Assembly (NCBI GenBank): GCA_024742695.1
Contig: JANSXY010000017.1
Span: 16,444 to 80,443 of the forward strand
Source: Paracoccaceae bacterium
Lineage (GTDB): Bacteria; Pseudomonadota; Alphaproteobacteria; Rhodobacterales; Rhodobacteraceae
Direction of reading: 5' to 3'
DNA: 64,000 nucleotides
Made by a program: the position numbers and the translations under genes. The notes beneath the pieces were generated by a model. That model made no database searches. It was not told where the DNA came from and saw only the letters and a program-made list of their open reading frames with translations. Shown piece by piece: positions 15,269 to 25,773 of the stretch (the stretch's first letter is position 1; each line of letters begins with the position of its first letter).

Positions 15269-16260
15269 CCCACATCCTCCATCTTGGCCACCAGGTCAGC
15301 GACCTCTCCGGCGTGGCCGGCCTGATCAGCACGGACGCGGTCGGGTTCGATCCGGCCTATGACGTCAACTGCATCAAGATCTCCACGACCAACGGGACGC
15401 CTATTCCGTTCTCGGCGCGATGGCGCGAGCCCACCGGAGATGTCTGGCTCGGGTTTCGCTATCGGGCACCCTCGACCAACGCAGCGTGGATCGCTCAGGA
15501 CGGCCTCTTCCTCGAGTTCTTCGACAGCCAGAACCGCCAGATCGGGATGATCCGGACCGAGCGCGACGACGATCGCTACCGTGCCATGGTGACGGGGGAT
15601 ACCAACGTCGACGGCGCCTCGACCTTCATTGCAGCGACGAACCAGACCTATTGGATCGACGTGAAGATCGCGGTTGGCGCGAGCATCACGATCGAGTTCT
15701 ACGTCGATGGTGTGCTCTACAGCACGGCGACCGCCGCCAATGCCGGTGGAAAGGGGCGGCCCGTGCACTGTCTCTGGCGCAATCTCCATCTCTTCGACAA
15801 CTTCACCACGGCCACCTGGTATTACGCCCATATCGCGGTGCTCGATGGGGTCTCCACGATCGGCCGACGCTTCGCCCGGCGCACGCCGGATCTGGTCGCG
15901 ACCTATGACGGTTTTTCGGGCGGGATCGATGCAATCAAGGACGATGACACCGTCACGCGCGTGGCGAGCGATATCGCCGGACAGCGGCTTTCCTTCTCGC
16001 TCGCGGGCCCGACTGGCCCGGCCGGGAGCACGACCATCGCGGGCGTGCACGTCAAGCAGCTCGCCCAGCTCGGCACCGCCGGCCCGACCGGCATCGCGGG
16101 TTTCCTGCGCATGGGAGGCGTGGACTACGACGCGACGCCCGAGACACCCTCGGCCGACATGGCCAGTTCCGTCTATTCGAGCTGGGCACTGAACCCGGCA
16201 GACAGCGGTCTCTGGAGCCTGGCGACGCTGCCGGCGGAAGTGGGGATCGTCTCGTCATGA
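15265..16260 (+). CDS. Phage tail fibre-like protein with jelly-roll domain
   Basis: A 331-residue protein overlapping the J-like end by 4 bases. The central part (WLGFRYRAPST, LEFFDSQNRQIGMIR, TYWIDVKIAVGASITIEFYVDG) has the alternating pattern of a concanavalin/LamG-type jelly roll. The C-terminal part contains GPTGPAG and GTAGPTGIAGF turns. Its position after the tip protein suggests a receptor-binding or fibre protein. The family is not recognised by name. Confidence 0.68.
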   Translation: MTHILHLGHQVSDLSGVAGLISTDAVGFDPAYDVNCIKISTTNGTPIPFSARWREPTGDVWLGFRYRAPSTNAAWIAQDGLFLEFFDSQNRQIGMIRTERDDDRYRAMVTGDTNVDGASTFIAATNQTYWIDVKIAVGASITIEFYVDGVLYSTATAANAGGKGRPVHCLWRNLHLFDNFTTATWYYAHIAVLDGVSTIGRRFARRTPDLVATYDGFSGGIDAIKDDDTVTRVASDIAGQRLSFSLAGPTGPAGSTTIAGVHVKQLAQLGTAGPTGIAGFLRMGGVDYDATPETPSADMASSVYSSWALNPADSGLWSLATLPAEVGIVSS

Positions 16261-16547
16261 CCCCGCCCCGAACCGACAAGGGCGACCTGAGGATGTCGGA
16301 GGCCGAGTTCCGGGTCTTCCTCTCCCAGGCCGCCGAAGAAGGCGCGAAGCGTGCGCTGGCCGATGCCGGGATCGACGGCAAGGATGCCGCCCTCGACATC
16401 CGCGATCTCCGCTCGCTTCTCGACTGCATCCGCTTCGTCCGCCGCACCGCCGTCCAGACCGCCGTCCATCTCATCACCACCGGCATCATGCTCGCGCTCC
16501 TCGCCGGCATCGCGCTGAAGCTGAAGATCTTCGGCGGAAGCCCCTGA
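16257..16547 (+). CDS. Small membrane protein, DUF6127-like (possible holin partner)
   Basis: A 96-residue protein overlapping the preceding stop (ATGA). An N-terminal acidic helical part (MSEAEFRVFLSQAAEEGAKRAL) is followed by one hydrophobic helix near the C-terminus (ITTGIMLALLAGIALKL). It resembles DUF6127 proteins placed before phage lysis genes. The location just before an endolysin makes a holin-like or anchoring role possible. A strong terminator follows. Confidence 0.65.
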   Translation: MTPPRTDKGDLRMSEAEFRVFLSQAAEEGAKRALADAGIDGKDAALDIRDLRSLLDCIRFVRRTAVQTAVHLITTGIMLALLAGIALKLKIFGGSP

Positions 16548-16576
16548 CCCGACCGAGCAGCGATTTCGTCACCACC

Positions 16577-16606
16577 AGACCCGCCCGCGAGGCGGGTCTT
16601 TCGTTT
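16577..16606 (+). terminator. Intrinsic terminator after the tail operon
   Basis: Perfect 9-bp stem AGACCCGCC / GGCGGGTCT with a 5-base loop, followed by TTCGTTT. It ends the structural operon just before the endolysin gene. Confidence 0.8.
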
Positions 16607-16619
16607 CTGGAGGATCCCC

Positions 16620-17294
16620 ATGACCACGACTTTCTTCGATCACTGGCGCGACGTACCCAAAAATGCCTGGCGTTGGTCGAACTTCAGCCCGGCTGAGATC
16701 GCCTGCCGGGGGACGGGCAAGCTGCTGATCAACGAGCCCGCTCTCGACAAGCTGCAGGCGCTGCGCGATCGGCTGGGTAAGCCCCTGATCGTCCGCTCGG
16801 CCTATCGCAGCCCTGAGCACAACCGCGCCGTCGGCGGCGCGACCCGCTCGAAACACATGGAGGGCGCCGCTTTCGACATTGCGATGACGAACCATGATCC
16901 AGCGGCGTTTGAGTCGGCGGCGCGGGAGGCCGGATTCCTCGGCTTTGGCTTCTACCCGCGCTCGGGTTTCATGCACGTCGACCTCGGCCCTGCACGGCAG
17001 TGGGGCGAGCGGTTCCCCGTGCGGTCCGTGCCCTTTGCGGCAGAGACCCCGGCTGCGCGGGAGGTTCTGGCTGAGAGCCGGACCATGAGGGCTGGCGGCG
17101 CAGCTGGCGTCGCGACACTGGGTGCAGCCGGCGTGGAGGTGGCGCAGCAGGTGCTGGCGGAGACGCAGACCGCCATCCTGCCGCTCGTTCCATATCTCGA
17201 CACGCTGCGCTGGGTGTTCATCGCCGCGGCGATCGGCGGGATCGCGGTCACGATCTACGCGCGCCTGGATGATTGGCGCCGGGGGCTACGGTGA
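16620..17294 (+). CDS. Peptidase M15 endolysin with C-terminal membrane helix
   Basis: A 224-residue protein with a GGAGG site before ATG 16620. The N-terminal domain is an M15_3/VanY-like D,D- or L,D-peptidase: zinc ligands are H79 and D86 in SKHMEGAAFDI and H119 in MHVDLG, with YRSPEHNRAVGG upstream. It cleaves peptide bonds in peptidoglycan. After about residue 140 comes an Ala-rich linker and a hydrophobic helix near 198-215 (WVFIAAAIGGIAVTIYA), so the enzyme may be membrane-tethered. Its stop overlaps a GTG start (GTGA). Confidence 0.88.
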   Translation: MTTTFFDHWRDVPKNAWRWSNFSPAEIACRGTGKLLINEPALDKLQALRDRLGKPLIVRSAYRSPEHNRAVGGATRSKHMEGAAFDIAMTNHDPAAFESAAREAGFLGFGFYPRSGFMHVDLGPARQWGERFPVRSVPFAAETPAAREVLAESRTMRAGGAAGVATLGAAGVEVAQQVLAETQTAILPLVPYLDTLRWVFIAAAIGGIAVTIYARLDDWRRGLR

Positions 17295-17548
17295 TCGGCT
17301 GGGCGGTAGCCGCACTCGGCGGCTCGGCATGGGCTCGCGCGGCGATCCGATACGGTGTCACCGCGCTCGCGATCCTTCTGTTCCTGCTGACCTTGCGTCG
17401 GTCCGGCGAGCGAGCGGGACGCCTCGCCGAACGCCTTGAGACCACGGAGAAGGCCAATGATGTCCAACGCCAGATGCTGGAAGCTGCAGCTCGCCGCCCT
17501 CGCGATCGGGACGAGCTTGATGAGCGGCTGCGCGACGGTCGGTTCTGA
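17291..17548 (+). CDS. Putative inner-membrane spanin-like protein
   Basis: An 85-residue protein starting at GTG 17291, overlapping the endolysin stop. It has an N-terminal hydrophobic helix (YGVTALAILLFLLTL) followed by a charged helical stretch (RSGERAGRLAERLETTEKANDVQRQMLEAAARR) of the type forming a coiled coil. This topology and the nested lipoprotein gene in another frame fit an Rz-like i-spanin. No sequence family is recognised, so the call rests on architecture. Confidence 0.6.
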   Translation: MIGWAVAALGGSAWARAAIRYGVTALAILLFLLTLRRSGERAGRLAERLETTEKANDVQRQMLEAAARRPRDRDELDERLRDGRF

Positions 17549-17714
17549 CGGGCGCGGGCCGGAGGCGTGTCCACCTGTCCTCGGGTACAGCAATGAGTTT
17601 CAGGCGCGGGCGGCCGAGGAGCTTGCGCGGCTGGCGGACGGGTCGGCCATTGCCGAGATGCTGAGCGACTACGCCGTGATGCGGGAGCAGGCGCGCCTGT
17701 GTTCTCGTCCCTGA
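17457..17714 (+). CDS. Putative outer-membrane lipoprotein spanin-like protein
   Basis: An 85-residue protein starting inside the preceding gene in another frame, with a GGAG site 7 bases before ATG 17457. A signal sequence (KLQLAALAIGTSLMSGC) ends in a lipobox LMSGC. The mature part is short, with ACPPVLGYSNEFQARAAEELARL. The overlap with a membrane/coiled-coil protein matches Rz/Rz1 gene pairs. It ends the recognisable phage section. Confidence 0.65.
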   Translation: MMSNARCWKLQLAALAIGTSLMSGCATVGSDGRGPEACPPVLGYSNEFQARAAEELARLADGSAIAEMLSDYAVMREQARLCSRP

Positions 17715-17740
17715 TCAGAAGCGGAATCGCAGCTTCAAGG

Positions 17741-18220
17741 TCACGCGGCAGCGTAGCTGGTGAAGACTTCGGTCGATCCATCGCCTCGGATAAGGAACAC
17801 GTCGTAGGCCTCGCGCTCGCTTTCCGGCCCCATCCCGGGCGAACCATAGGGCATACCCGGCACTGCTAGGCCAATAGCGTCAGGGCGTTCCTCCAGCAGA
17901 CGGCGAATGTCGGCAACAGGCACGTGGCCCTCGATCATGTAGCCATCCACGCGACCCGTATGGCAGGAAGCCATCTCCTGCGGAATGCCGCTCTCCAGCT
18001 TGTAGCGCATCAGAAGCGTTCCGGCGCTCGCCTCCGTCGTGACGACAAAGCCGTCGTTCTCGAGGATCTCGATCCAAGCCGAGCAGCAGCCGCAGTTGGG
18101 GTCCTTCATCACGTGGACCGCCGGTCCGGCGCCTTGCGCCAGAGCTCTCAGGGGCGACGCAGCCACCAGTGCAGCTGCGCCGACCAGAAGCGTGCGGCGG
18201 GAAAAATTGTCTTGGTTCAT
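17741..18220 (-). CDS. DUF411 metal-binding protein, Tat-exported
   Basis: A 159-residue protein. The start at 18220 follows AGGGAG. The N-terminus carries a twin-arginine signal (SRRTLLVGAAALVAASPL). The mature part has the DUF411 metal site DPNCGCC (C43, C45, C46) and further ligand candidates (CHTGRVDGYMIEGHVP). DUF411 proteins are periplasmic and typically encoded with copper ATPases. It is the last gene of the five-gene copper operon, 39 bases after the ATPase. Confidence 0.9.
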   Translation of the reverse strand: MNQDNFSRRTLLVGAAALVAASPLRALAQGAGPAVHVMKDPNCGCCSAWIEILENDGFVVTTEASAGTLLMRYKLESGIPQEMASCHTGRVDGYMIEGHVPVADIRRLLEERPDAIGLAVPGMPYGSPGMGPESEREAYDVFLIRGDGSTEVFTSYAAA

Positions 18221-18259
18221 CTCATCTCCCTTTCGAGATTGCATGGATGGACTGACAGG

Positions 18260-20593
18260 TCAGAGATCGACCCGCCTGAGCCGTAGGGCGTTGGTGATAA
18301 CCGAGACCGACGACAGGCTCATGGCCGCCGCCGCGATCATCGGCGAGAGCAGAAGTCCGGTGACGGGGTAGAGCAACCCGGCCGCGATGGGGACACCAAG
18401 AGCGTTGTATGCGAAGGCGAAGAACAGGTTCTGCTTGATGTTGCGCAAGGTGGCGCGTGCGAGCTTGCGCGCCCGCACGATGCCCATCAGGTCGCCGCCC
18501 AACAGGGTGATGCCTGCGCTTTCCATCGCCACATCCGCGCCCGTGCCCATGGCGATGCCGACATCGGCCGCGGCCAGTGCGGGCGCGTCGTTCACCCCGT
18601 CGCCCGCCATCGCGATCTTGTGGCCGTCGCGGCGCAACTGGTCGATCAGGTCCTTCTTTGCCTCGGGCAGGATGCCCGCACGCACTTCGTCGATGCCGAG
18701 CTTGCCCGCCACTGCCTGCGCGGTGCGCTCGTTGTCGCCGGTCGCCATGATCACCCGTAGCCCCTGGGCATGAAGTTCCCTGATGGCCTGTGCGGTGCTG
18801 TCCTTGATCGGGTCGGCCACCGCCACGATGCCCGTCAGCGCCCCATCAACCGCGATGAACATGGCCGTCTTGCCCTCAGTGCGCAGGGCGTCGGCTCTTG
18901 CCTCGGCCTGCGCGGAGTCGAGCCCCATCTCCTGCATCATCGCCGCATTGCCAAGGGCCACCGCACGGCCGTCAACATTGCCGCGCACGCCCTTGCCGGT
19001 GACCGCCTCGAAATCCGTCGCTTCCCTCCGCGGCGCACCCTGCGTCTCGGCTCCCTCGACGATAGCTTCGGCCAGCGGATGTTCCGAGCCGCGTTCGAGG
19101 GCTGCAGCAAATGACAGCAGATCAGTCTTGGGCATTTCCGCCAGTGCGACCGTATCCGTCAGCTTCGGCTTGCCCATGGTCAGGGTGCCTGTCTTGTCCA
19201 CGATCAGCGTGTCGACCGCCGCCATGCGTTCCAACGCCTCGGCATCCTTGATCAGCACACCCGCCTGCGCGCCGCGTCCCGCCGCCGTGGTGATCGAGAT
19301 CGGTGTCGCGAGGCCAAGCGCGCAGGGACAGGCGATGATCAGCACCGACACGGCCGAGGCGATGGCGAAGACCAGCGCGGGTTCTGGGCCGAAGATCAGC
19401 CAGACAACGAAGGCGACAATGGCGATGGCGACAACGGTTGGCACAAACACTGACGACACCCGGTCCGCCAAACCCTGAATGTGAGCGCGGGACCGTCGCG
19501 CGTTCGACACCATCGCGACGATCTGCGCAAGGACGGTGTCGGAACCGACCTTGCCCGCCTCGATCACAAGGCTGCCGTTCTTGTTGATCGTGGCACCGGT
19601 CACCGCATCGCCCGGGCCCTTTTCGACCGGCATCGACTCGCCGGTCAGCATGCTTTCATCGAGGGACGACCGACCCTCGATCACCGTGCCGTCGACCGGC
19701 ACAGCATCGCCCGGGCGCATGCGCAGCCGGTCTCCCTCCATGATGTTTTCCAGCGGGGCGTTATACTCAGTGCCGTCCGGCAGGATGCGCCGTGCGGTCT
19801 TCGGCGCCAGATCCAGAAGCGCGCGGATCGCATCGCCGGTCCGTTCGCGTGCCCGCAATTCGAGAACCTGGCCCACGAAAACCAACGCCACGATCACGAC
19901 CGCTGCCTCGAAATAGGTGCCGACGCCGTGGCCCATCCGATACTGTTCCGGAAAGACGCCTGGCAGGAAGGTGGCGACAATCGAGTAGAGGTAGGCCGCC
20001 GCCACGCCGAGGCTGATCAGGGTCCACATGTTGGGGCTTCGGTTCACGATCGAGTCCCAGCCGCGCTTGAAGAACGGCAGCGCCGCCCACAGCACGATCG
20101 GTGTTGCCAGCAGGAATTCCAGATAGCCCGCAACCCGGTGCCCGATCCAGTCGCGCACCGGCAGCGCCACCAGTTCACCCATCGTCAGGATGATGAGCGG
20201 CACTGCGGCAGCAGCCGAGATCCACATCCGCCGTGTGAAATCCGTCAGCTCTTCGCTGGGCTCGTCGGAGGGCACCATCGGTTCCAGCGCCATGCCGCAG
20301 ATCGGGCATGACCCCGGCGCATCCCGAACAATCTCGGGGTGCATCGGACAGGTGTACTGGACGTTGGCCGGTGCGGCCTTCTTTTGTCCGGCGGCCCGGC
20401 CCGAAGCGTAGAACCACGGATCCGCCTTGAACTTCGCCTGGCACTTATCCGAGCAGAAATGAAAGGTCTTGCCCTGGAACGCGGCGTGACGCCCGTCCGT
20501 CTTGACCGCGACCGTCATCCCGCAGACCGGGTCCTTCGCCGTCTCTGTCCCCGCCGGGATATCGGGCGCCGCGTGATGATGATCGTGTTCCAT
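18260..20593 (-). CDS. copA: Copper-exporting P1B-type ATPase
   Basis: A 777-residue protein. The N-terminus is His-rich, followed by a YHS domain (DPVCGM near 21; HFCSDKC) and a heavy-metal binding motif YTCPMHPE...CPICGM near 79-100. The core shows ACPCALG (about 421) in the transport helix, the phosphorylation site DKTGTLT (about 465), SEHPLA (about 504) and [10 protein letters not shown] (about 664). The last two helices contain AYNALG and MSLSSVSV, the Cu(I)-ATPase subgroup signature. It pumps Cu(I) out of the cytoplasm. It lacks a classical GMxCxxC domain, relying on YHS/HMBD instead. Confidence 0.93.
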   Translation of the reverse strand: MEHDHHHAAPDIPAGTETAKDPVCGMTVAVKTDGRHAAFQGKTFHFCSDKCQAKFKADPWFYASGRAAGQKKAAPANVQYTCPMHPEIVRDAPGSCPICGMALEPMVPSDEPSEELTDFTRRMWISAAAAVPLIILTMGELVALPVRDWIGHRVAGYLEFLLATPIVLWAALPFFKRGWDSIVNRSPNMWTLISLGVAAAYLYSIVATFLPGVFPEQYRMGHGVGTYFEAAVVIVALVFVGQVLELRARERTGDAIRALLDLAPKTARRILPDGTEYNAPLENIMEGDRLRMRPGDAVPVDGTVIEGRSSLDESMLTGESMPVEKGPGDAVTGATINKNGSLVIEAGKVGSDTVLAQIVAMVSNARRSRAHIQGLADRVSSVFVPTVVAIAIVAFVVWLIFGPEPALVFAIASAVSVLIIACPCALGLATPISITTAAGRGAQAGVLIKDAEALERMAAVDTLIVDKTGTLTMGKPKLTDTVALAEMPKTDLLSFAAALERGSEHPLAEAIVEGAETQGAPRREATDFEAVTGKGVRGNVDGRAVALGNAAMMQEMGLDSAQAEARADALRTEGKTAMFIAVDGALTGIVAVADPIKDSTAQAIRELHAQGLRVIMATGDNERTAQAVAGKLGIDEVRAGILPEAKKDLIDQLRRDGHKIAMAGDGVNDAPALAAADVGIAMGTGADVAMESAGITLLGGDLMGIVRARKLARATLRNIKQNLFFAFAYNALGVPIAAGLLYPVTGLLLSPMIAAAAMSLSSVSVITNALRLRRVDL

Positions 20594-20656
20594 GTTCCGC
20601 TTACCTTTCGTGGTCTCGACTCAGCTTGCCGCCTCCAACGGTGGGAGACTCAAGCT

Positions 20657-21343
20657 CTATCTGCGGCTGAGCTGATCGCCTTGTTCTTTCCCCCGCCGCA
20701 GCGCCACCCAGAGCAACGGCAACGCCGTCACGAGCCCAAGTCCGAGCACCGCCCATGTCGCGCGCCCGAGGTCTCCGCTAACCGCCTCGCCGCCGAAATG
20801 CGCGAGCAGGAAGCTTGCCGGAATGATGCCGGCCAGCGTGGCGAGGGCGAACCGCCAGGCGTGCAGGCGGCTGAGCCCCGCAGCGTAGCTGATCATGTCG
20901 AAAGACACGAACGGCATCAGGCGGCTGGCGAAGACCGTCGCGGTCAACGCGGTCTGCGAGCCGAGCAGCCCGGCATCGACGCGGTCTCCAAAGACCCGTC
21001 GCAGGAAATCATGCCCCAGCACCCGTGCGAGACCGAAGGCGATCAGTGCCCCGAGTTCTGCGCCGATCACGACCTGCACCGTTCCCCAGACATGCCCGTA
21101 GGCCGCACCGGCGGCCAGCGCGATGGGCGCGCTCGGGACCGGGCTCGCAACGACCGCGAGGGTCATGAGCGTGACGATCAGAACCGGCCCCCAGATCCCG
21201 GCGCGCGCCACCAGCATCTCCAGACGCTCGCCGTCCATCAGGCCGCGTGCCTGGTCGAAAGCAGAAGGCGCGAATAGCCAGGCACCGAGCACGGCGATCC
21301 CGAGGATCGCCATCACCACGAGGATGATTGCGCGCAACCCCAC
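20657..21343 (-). CDS. TVP38/TMEM64 (DedA-like) family membrane protein
   Basis: A 228-residue protein if started at GTG 21343, which overlaps the DUF302 stop by a few bases; an ATG at 21313 is the alternative, while longer versions extend into the DUF302 gene. Hydrophobic helices begin at AIILVVMAILGIAVLGAW. The family core appears in SPVPSAPIALAAGAAYGHVWG and GASEL-like VIGAELGALIAFGLAR, followed by SRLMPFVSFDMISYAAGLS. Family members are thought to act as lipid or proton-coupled transporters. Here it sits in a copper operon; its role there is unknown. Confidence 0.85.
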   Translation of the reverse strand: MGLRAIILVVMAILGIAVLGAWLFAPSAFDQARGLMDGERLEMLVARAGIWGPVLIVTLMTLAVVASPVPSAPIALAAGAAYGHVWGTVQVVIGAELGALIAFGLARVLGHDFLRRVFGDRVDAGLLGSQTALTATVFASRLMPFVSFDMISYAAGLSRLHAWRFALATLAGIIPASFLLAHFGGEAVSGDLGRATWAVLGLGLVTALPLLWVALRRGKEQGDQLSRR

Positions 21344-21344
21344 C

Positions 21345-21731
21345 TCAGATCGAGGCAACGGCCTTCGCGAGAAGGTCTCGGACCTGGCCCGCAACAGCCG
21401 TAAGTTCGCTGTTCTCGATCGCCTGCATCGACGCAACCGGGTCGATGGCGCTGACCTCGACGCCATCCTCGACCTCGCGCAGGATGACGTTGCACGGCAG
21501 CATCGCACCCACTCGCGGCTCGATCCCGATGGCGTGATGCGCCATCTTCGGATTGCAGGCTCCGAGGATGCGATAGGCCGGCATCTCGACATCCAGCTTC
21601 TTCTTCATCGTCGCCTTGACGTCGATTTCGGTCAGAACGCCGAAACCCTGATCCGCCAGCGCCTTGCGCGCACGAGAGTCAATGTCGTCGATACCTGCGC
21701 CGGAGATCACGCGATTGATCGTGTAGGTCAT
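21345..21731 (-). CDS. DUF302 domain protein
   Basis: A 128-residue soluble protein. It has the DUF302 pattern: an N-terminal strand, ARKALADQGFGVLTEIDVKATMKKKL, then YRILGACNPKMAHHAI and LPCNVILREV. Cys, Met and His residues in those motifs (CNPKMAHHA, MLPCN) may bind metal. DUF302 genes are frequent in copper clusters. It is the second gene of this operon, tightly joined to the TVP38 gene. Confidence 0.88.
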   Translation of the reverse strand: MTYTINRVISGAGIDDIDSRARKALADQGFGVLTEIDVKATMKKKLDVEMPAYRILGACNPKMAHHAIGIEPRVGAMLPCNVILREVEDGVEVSAIDPVASMQAIENSELTAVAGQVRDLLAKAVASI

Positions 21732-21747
21732 TGCGAAGTCCTTTTTC

Positions 21748-21873
21748 CTATTTCCGAAGATATTTGATCAGCGCCGCTATGGCCAAAACCACCAGCACAA
21801 GGATCAACAGGCCGAACAGCCAGCCAAACCCCATCCCGAAACCCATTCCGAAGCCCATGTCGTTCCAATTCAT
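21748..21873 (-). CDS. 41-residue membrane peptide, first gene of copper operon
   Basis: A short protein with an excellent ribosome site (AGGAGG, 8 bases before ATG 21873). Residues 1-17 hold a Gly/Phe/Met repeat (GFGMGFGMGFG), then one hydrophobic helix (WLFGLLILVLVVLAIAALI) and a basic end KYLRK. It looks like the SHOCT-type membrane proteins of copper loci without the SHOCT domain. Met-rich N-terminus and context suggest a periplasm-facing copper-related peptide. Function not established. Confidence 0.75.
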   Translation of the reverse strand: MNWNDMGFGMGFGMGFGWLFGLLILVLVVLAIAALIKYLRK

Positions 21874-21927
21874 CTTCTCGTCCTCCTAGGTTGCACCCCT
21901 AAGGGTCGCCCAATAAACAGCCCTCAC

Positions 21928-21943
21928 TACTGCATGCGCAGTA
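21928..21943. promoter_or_regulatory. Candidate operator upstream of copper operon
   Basis: Inverted repeat TACTGC-N4-GCAGTA about 55 bases upstream of the first gene of the copper operon. It is symmetric and lies where a metal-responsive repressor or activator would act. The cognate regulator is not in the window. Confidence 0.4.
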
Positions 21944-21992
21944 TAACATAGGCTCGGTGTCTGGACGGCGGGGCGCCCTGTCCGGCTTGCGC

Positions 21993-22106
21993 CTATTGTC
22001 GAAGAAGTTTGATCGGTGCCTCTATGGCCACGACCACCAGTACGAGGATCAGCAGGGCGCAGAGCCAGCCAAGGCCCATACCGGTTCCCGTGTCGTTCCA
22101 ATTCGT
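21993..22106 (-). pseudogene. Decayed paralogue of the 41-residue membrane peptide gene
   Basis: The minus strand reads TNWNDTGTGMGLGWLCALL, then a hydrophobic helix and KLLRQ stop. This aligns along its whole length with the 41-residue gene 120 bases away, but the start ATG is ACG, one GFGM unit is missing and Glu/Pro residues interrupt the helix end (AIEAPIK). A GGAAGGG ribosome site remains. It is most likely a tandem duplicate that has lost function. Confidence 0.7.
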
Positions 22107-22268
22107 GTTCCCTTCCTTACGGGCAGTTGCTGCACGTTGCGCTGCGTCGTCGGCTGTTGCAGCAACATTGGGCAGAAAAGCATCTCAGAACTGATCGGCG
22201 TCGACATCGACGATGGACAGTAAGGGTACATGAACGAGGTCGCGCAGCGCATCGGCTGTGTGTTTTCG

Positions 22269-23579
22269 TCACCTCATTCGCAATGTGAGCCAAATCAGAA
22301 GCGAGATGCCGAGTATCGCCGAGAGCGCCGATCCGCCGAGAATACCCAACTTTGCCGCATTCAGGACGGAACTGTCGAATGCGAGGCCTGCGATGAACAA
22401 TGACATCGTGAAACCGATCCCAGTCAGAAAAGAGCCAGCCAGAATGAAAGGCCACGACAAGCCCGGCGCGAGTGCCGCTAGGCCGGATCGTACGGCAATC
22501 CAGCCGAACACGAAGACGCCGATCGGTTTTCCCAACACCAGGCCGACAATGATCGTCAGCGAGACCGGTTGTACGAAATCGACACCCTGAATCGTGATGC
22601 CGGCATTTGCCAGTGCGAAGATCGGCATGATTGCAAAGCCGACCCAGGGGTGCAGCATCATCTCGAGCCGTTCGACTGGTGAGAGCGACTCAGTGACCGC
22701 TCTGCCGGCTTGACGCAGGTCGCGGTGGCTTGCGGCATCTCCATGTCGACGATCGCCGGCCGGAACGGCGAGTACCCGCCCAAGGATTGCACGCAGGCGG
22801 GCATCGCTCACCCATATGCGCGTTGGCGTCATCAAGCCCAGAATGACACCTGCAATGGTCGCGTGGACGCCAGAAGCGTCGAAGCATAACCAGACTGCCG
22901 CTCCCAGAAGGAAATAGACCGGTACGCTTCTGATCCCGAGTCGCGATACGCCTGCGACGATACAAATCCCCAGAAAGCCCAATCCGAGAGCCGACCAGTT
23001 CAACGCCTCACCGTAACCGAAGGCGACTACAAGGATTGCACCGACGTCGTCAAAGATGGCCAAAGACAGCAGGAACAAACGCAAGGTGGGCGGGATCCGG
23101 CTTCCGAAGAGCGCGAGGCACCCGATCACGAAGGCCGTATCGGTCGCCATCACGGTTCCCCAGCCGTGCATGCCAGGTTGCCCGGACATCAACACAAGAT
23201 ACAGAGAGACTGGCACGACCATGCCACCCAAGGCGCCTGCGAACGGCAGGGCGGCCTGTCGAGGGTTTCGCAATTCGCCCAGAACCAACTCGCGCTTGAG
23301 TTCCAGAGAAAGCACGAAGAAGAAAAGGGTCATCAGACCGTCGTTGATCCAGTGCCGCAGAGAGCGGGTGAAATCCAACGAGCCGAATGTGAGACCGATG
23401 GGGGTCTCCCAGAAGCTCAGAAAGCCTTCTTGCCACGGTGAGTTGGCCAGCCCCAAAGCCACCAGTACAGCTAGGAGCAGGAGCCCACCAGCTGCCGCTT
23501 CGATCTTCAGGAAGCGTGCGAATGGTTTCGTTATGCTGTCGGCGGCCTCATGGGGCAGGCCTTGATTAGAATCGATCAC
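22269..23579 (-). CDS. nhaA: Na+/H+ antiporter NhaA
   Basis: A 436-residue membrane protein starting at GTG 23579. It shows NhaA signatures: HWINDGLMTLFFFVLSLELKRE, ATDTAF (Asp147) and the paired aspartates LAIFDDVGAI (D177, D178), which bind and translocate Na+ and H+. About twelve hydrophobic segments are evident. NhaA exports Na+ using the proton gradient and helps with salt and alkaline stress. The gene stands alone between the copper cluster and the chaperonin region. Confidence 0.95.
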   Translation of the reverse strand: MIDSNQGLPHEAADSITKPFARFLKIEAAAGGLLLLAVLVALGLANSPWQEGFLSFWETPIGLTFGSLDFTRSLRHWINDGLMTLFFFVLSLELKRELVLGELRNPRQAALPFAGALGGMVVPVSLYLVLMSGQPGMHGWGTVMATDTAFVIGCLALFGSRIPPTLRLFLLSLAIFDDVGAILVVAFGYGEALNWSALGLGFLGICIVAGVSRLGIRSVPVYFLLGAAVWLCFDASGVHATIAGVILGLMTPTRIWVSDARLRAILGRVLAVPAGDRRHGDAASHRDLRQAGRAVTESLSPVERLEMMLHPWVGFAIMPIFALANAGITIQGVDFVQPVSLTIIVGLVLGKPIGVFVFGWIAVRSGLAALAPGLSWPFILAGSFLTGIGFTMSLFIAGLAFDSSVLNAAKLGILGGSALSAILGISLLIWLTLRMR

Positions 23580-23850
23580 GGGAGAAGCATACCTTAGCGG
23601 GTCGTGATAGGTTGTGCCATCGCAACGCGGATGCGTTGACCACGAGAAGCAGTTGCCGGCGCCTCAGCCGCGTCGCGTACGGCTCAGGCGGCAAGCGTCC
23701 GGGCCCCCCGCGCGTGAAAGAAATCTCCGGTGCTTCTCGTCTCATAGGTGCAGCCTTGCGCAGCGGAAGCTCTGCCAAAGTGTTATGCGCGTCGTCTCCC
23801 GCCGCCATCAGGCTCCGTATTCAGTGATAGCCAATCACTTGGCCCTCTAC

Positions 23851-23985
23851 CTATTTCTTCTTGTGCTCGCCTAGATTGGTCAAGGTTTTGCCCTTCGTGA
23901 AGTCGGCTGTCGCAACGACCTTTTCCTTCACCTTCTTGGGCTTCTTCGCTTCACGGTTGCCGCGCTGTTTGTCACCTTTGGTCAT
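23851..23985 (-). CDS. Small lysine-rich protein, unknown function
   Basis: A 44-residue protein with an AGGAG site before ATG 23985. It is very basic (DKQRGNREAKKPKKVKEKVV) and ends in LGEHKKK. Similar Lys-rich peptides with the GNREAKKPK motif occur widely in alphaproteobacteria, but no function is known to me. It follows groEL on the same strand and could be co-transcribed. Confidence 0.7.
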   Translation of the reverse strand: MTKGDKQRGNREAKKPKKVKEKVVATADFTKGKTLTNLGEHKKK

Positions 23986-24091
23986 TTCCGTTTCTCCTGG
24001 TTCTGAATTCTTTAGACGAATGGATCGGTGTTCATGTCCATCGAGAATGTGATTTCTCGTCCCGAGGTTCCTGCGCACAGGCCCCGTCCAT

Positions 24092-25729
<1,638 letters not shown>

Positions 25730-25773
25730 GGTGTGAGTTCCTGAGACTGGGGTTGATGTGAAAGGATTCGGGC

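Noticed and set aside
22126..22166. 9-bp inverted repeat GTTGCTGCA/TGCAGCAAC with 23-base loop
   Set aside because: Short arms and repetitive GCTG composition make chance likely; no T-run for a terminator.
23566..23808. 80-codon minus-strand ORF upstream of nhaA
   Set aside because: No ribosome site or motif; overlaps the nhaA start region; treated as intergenic.
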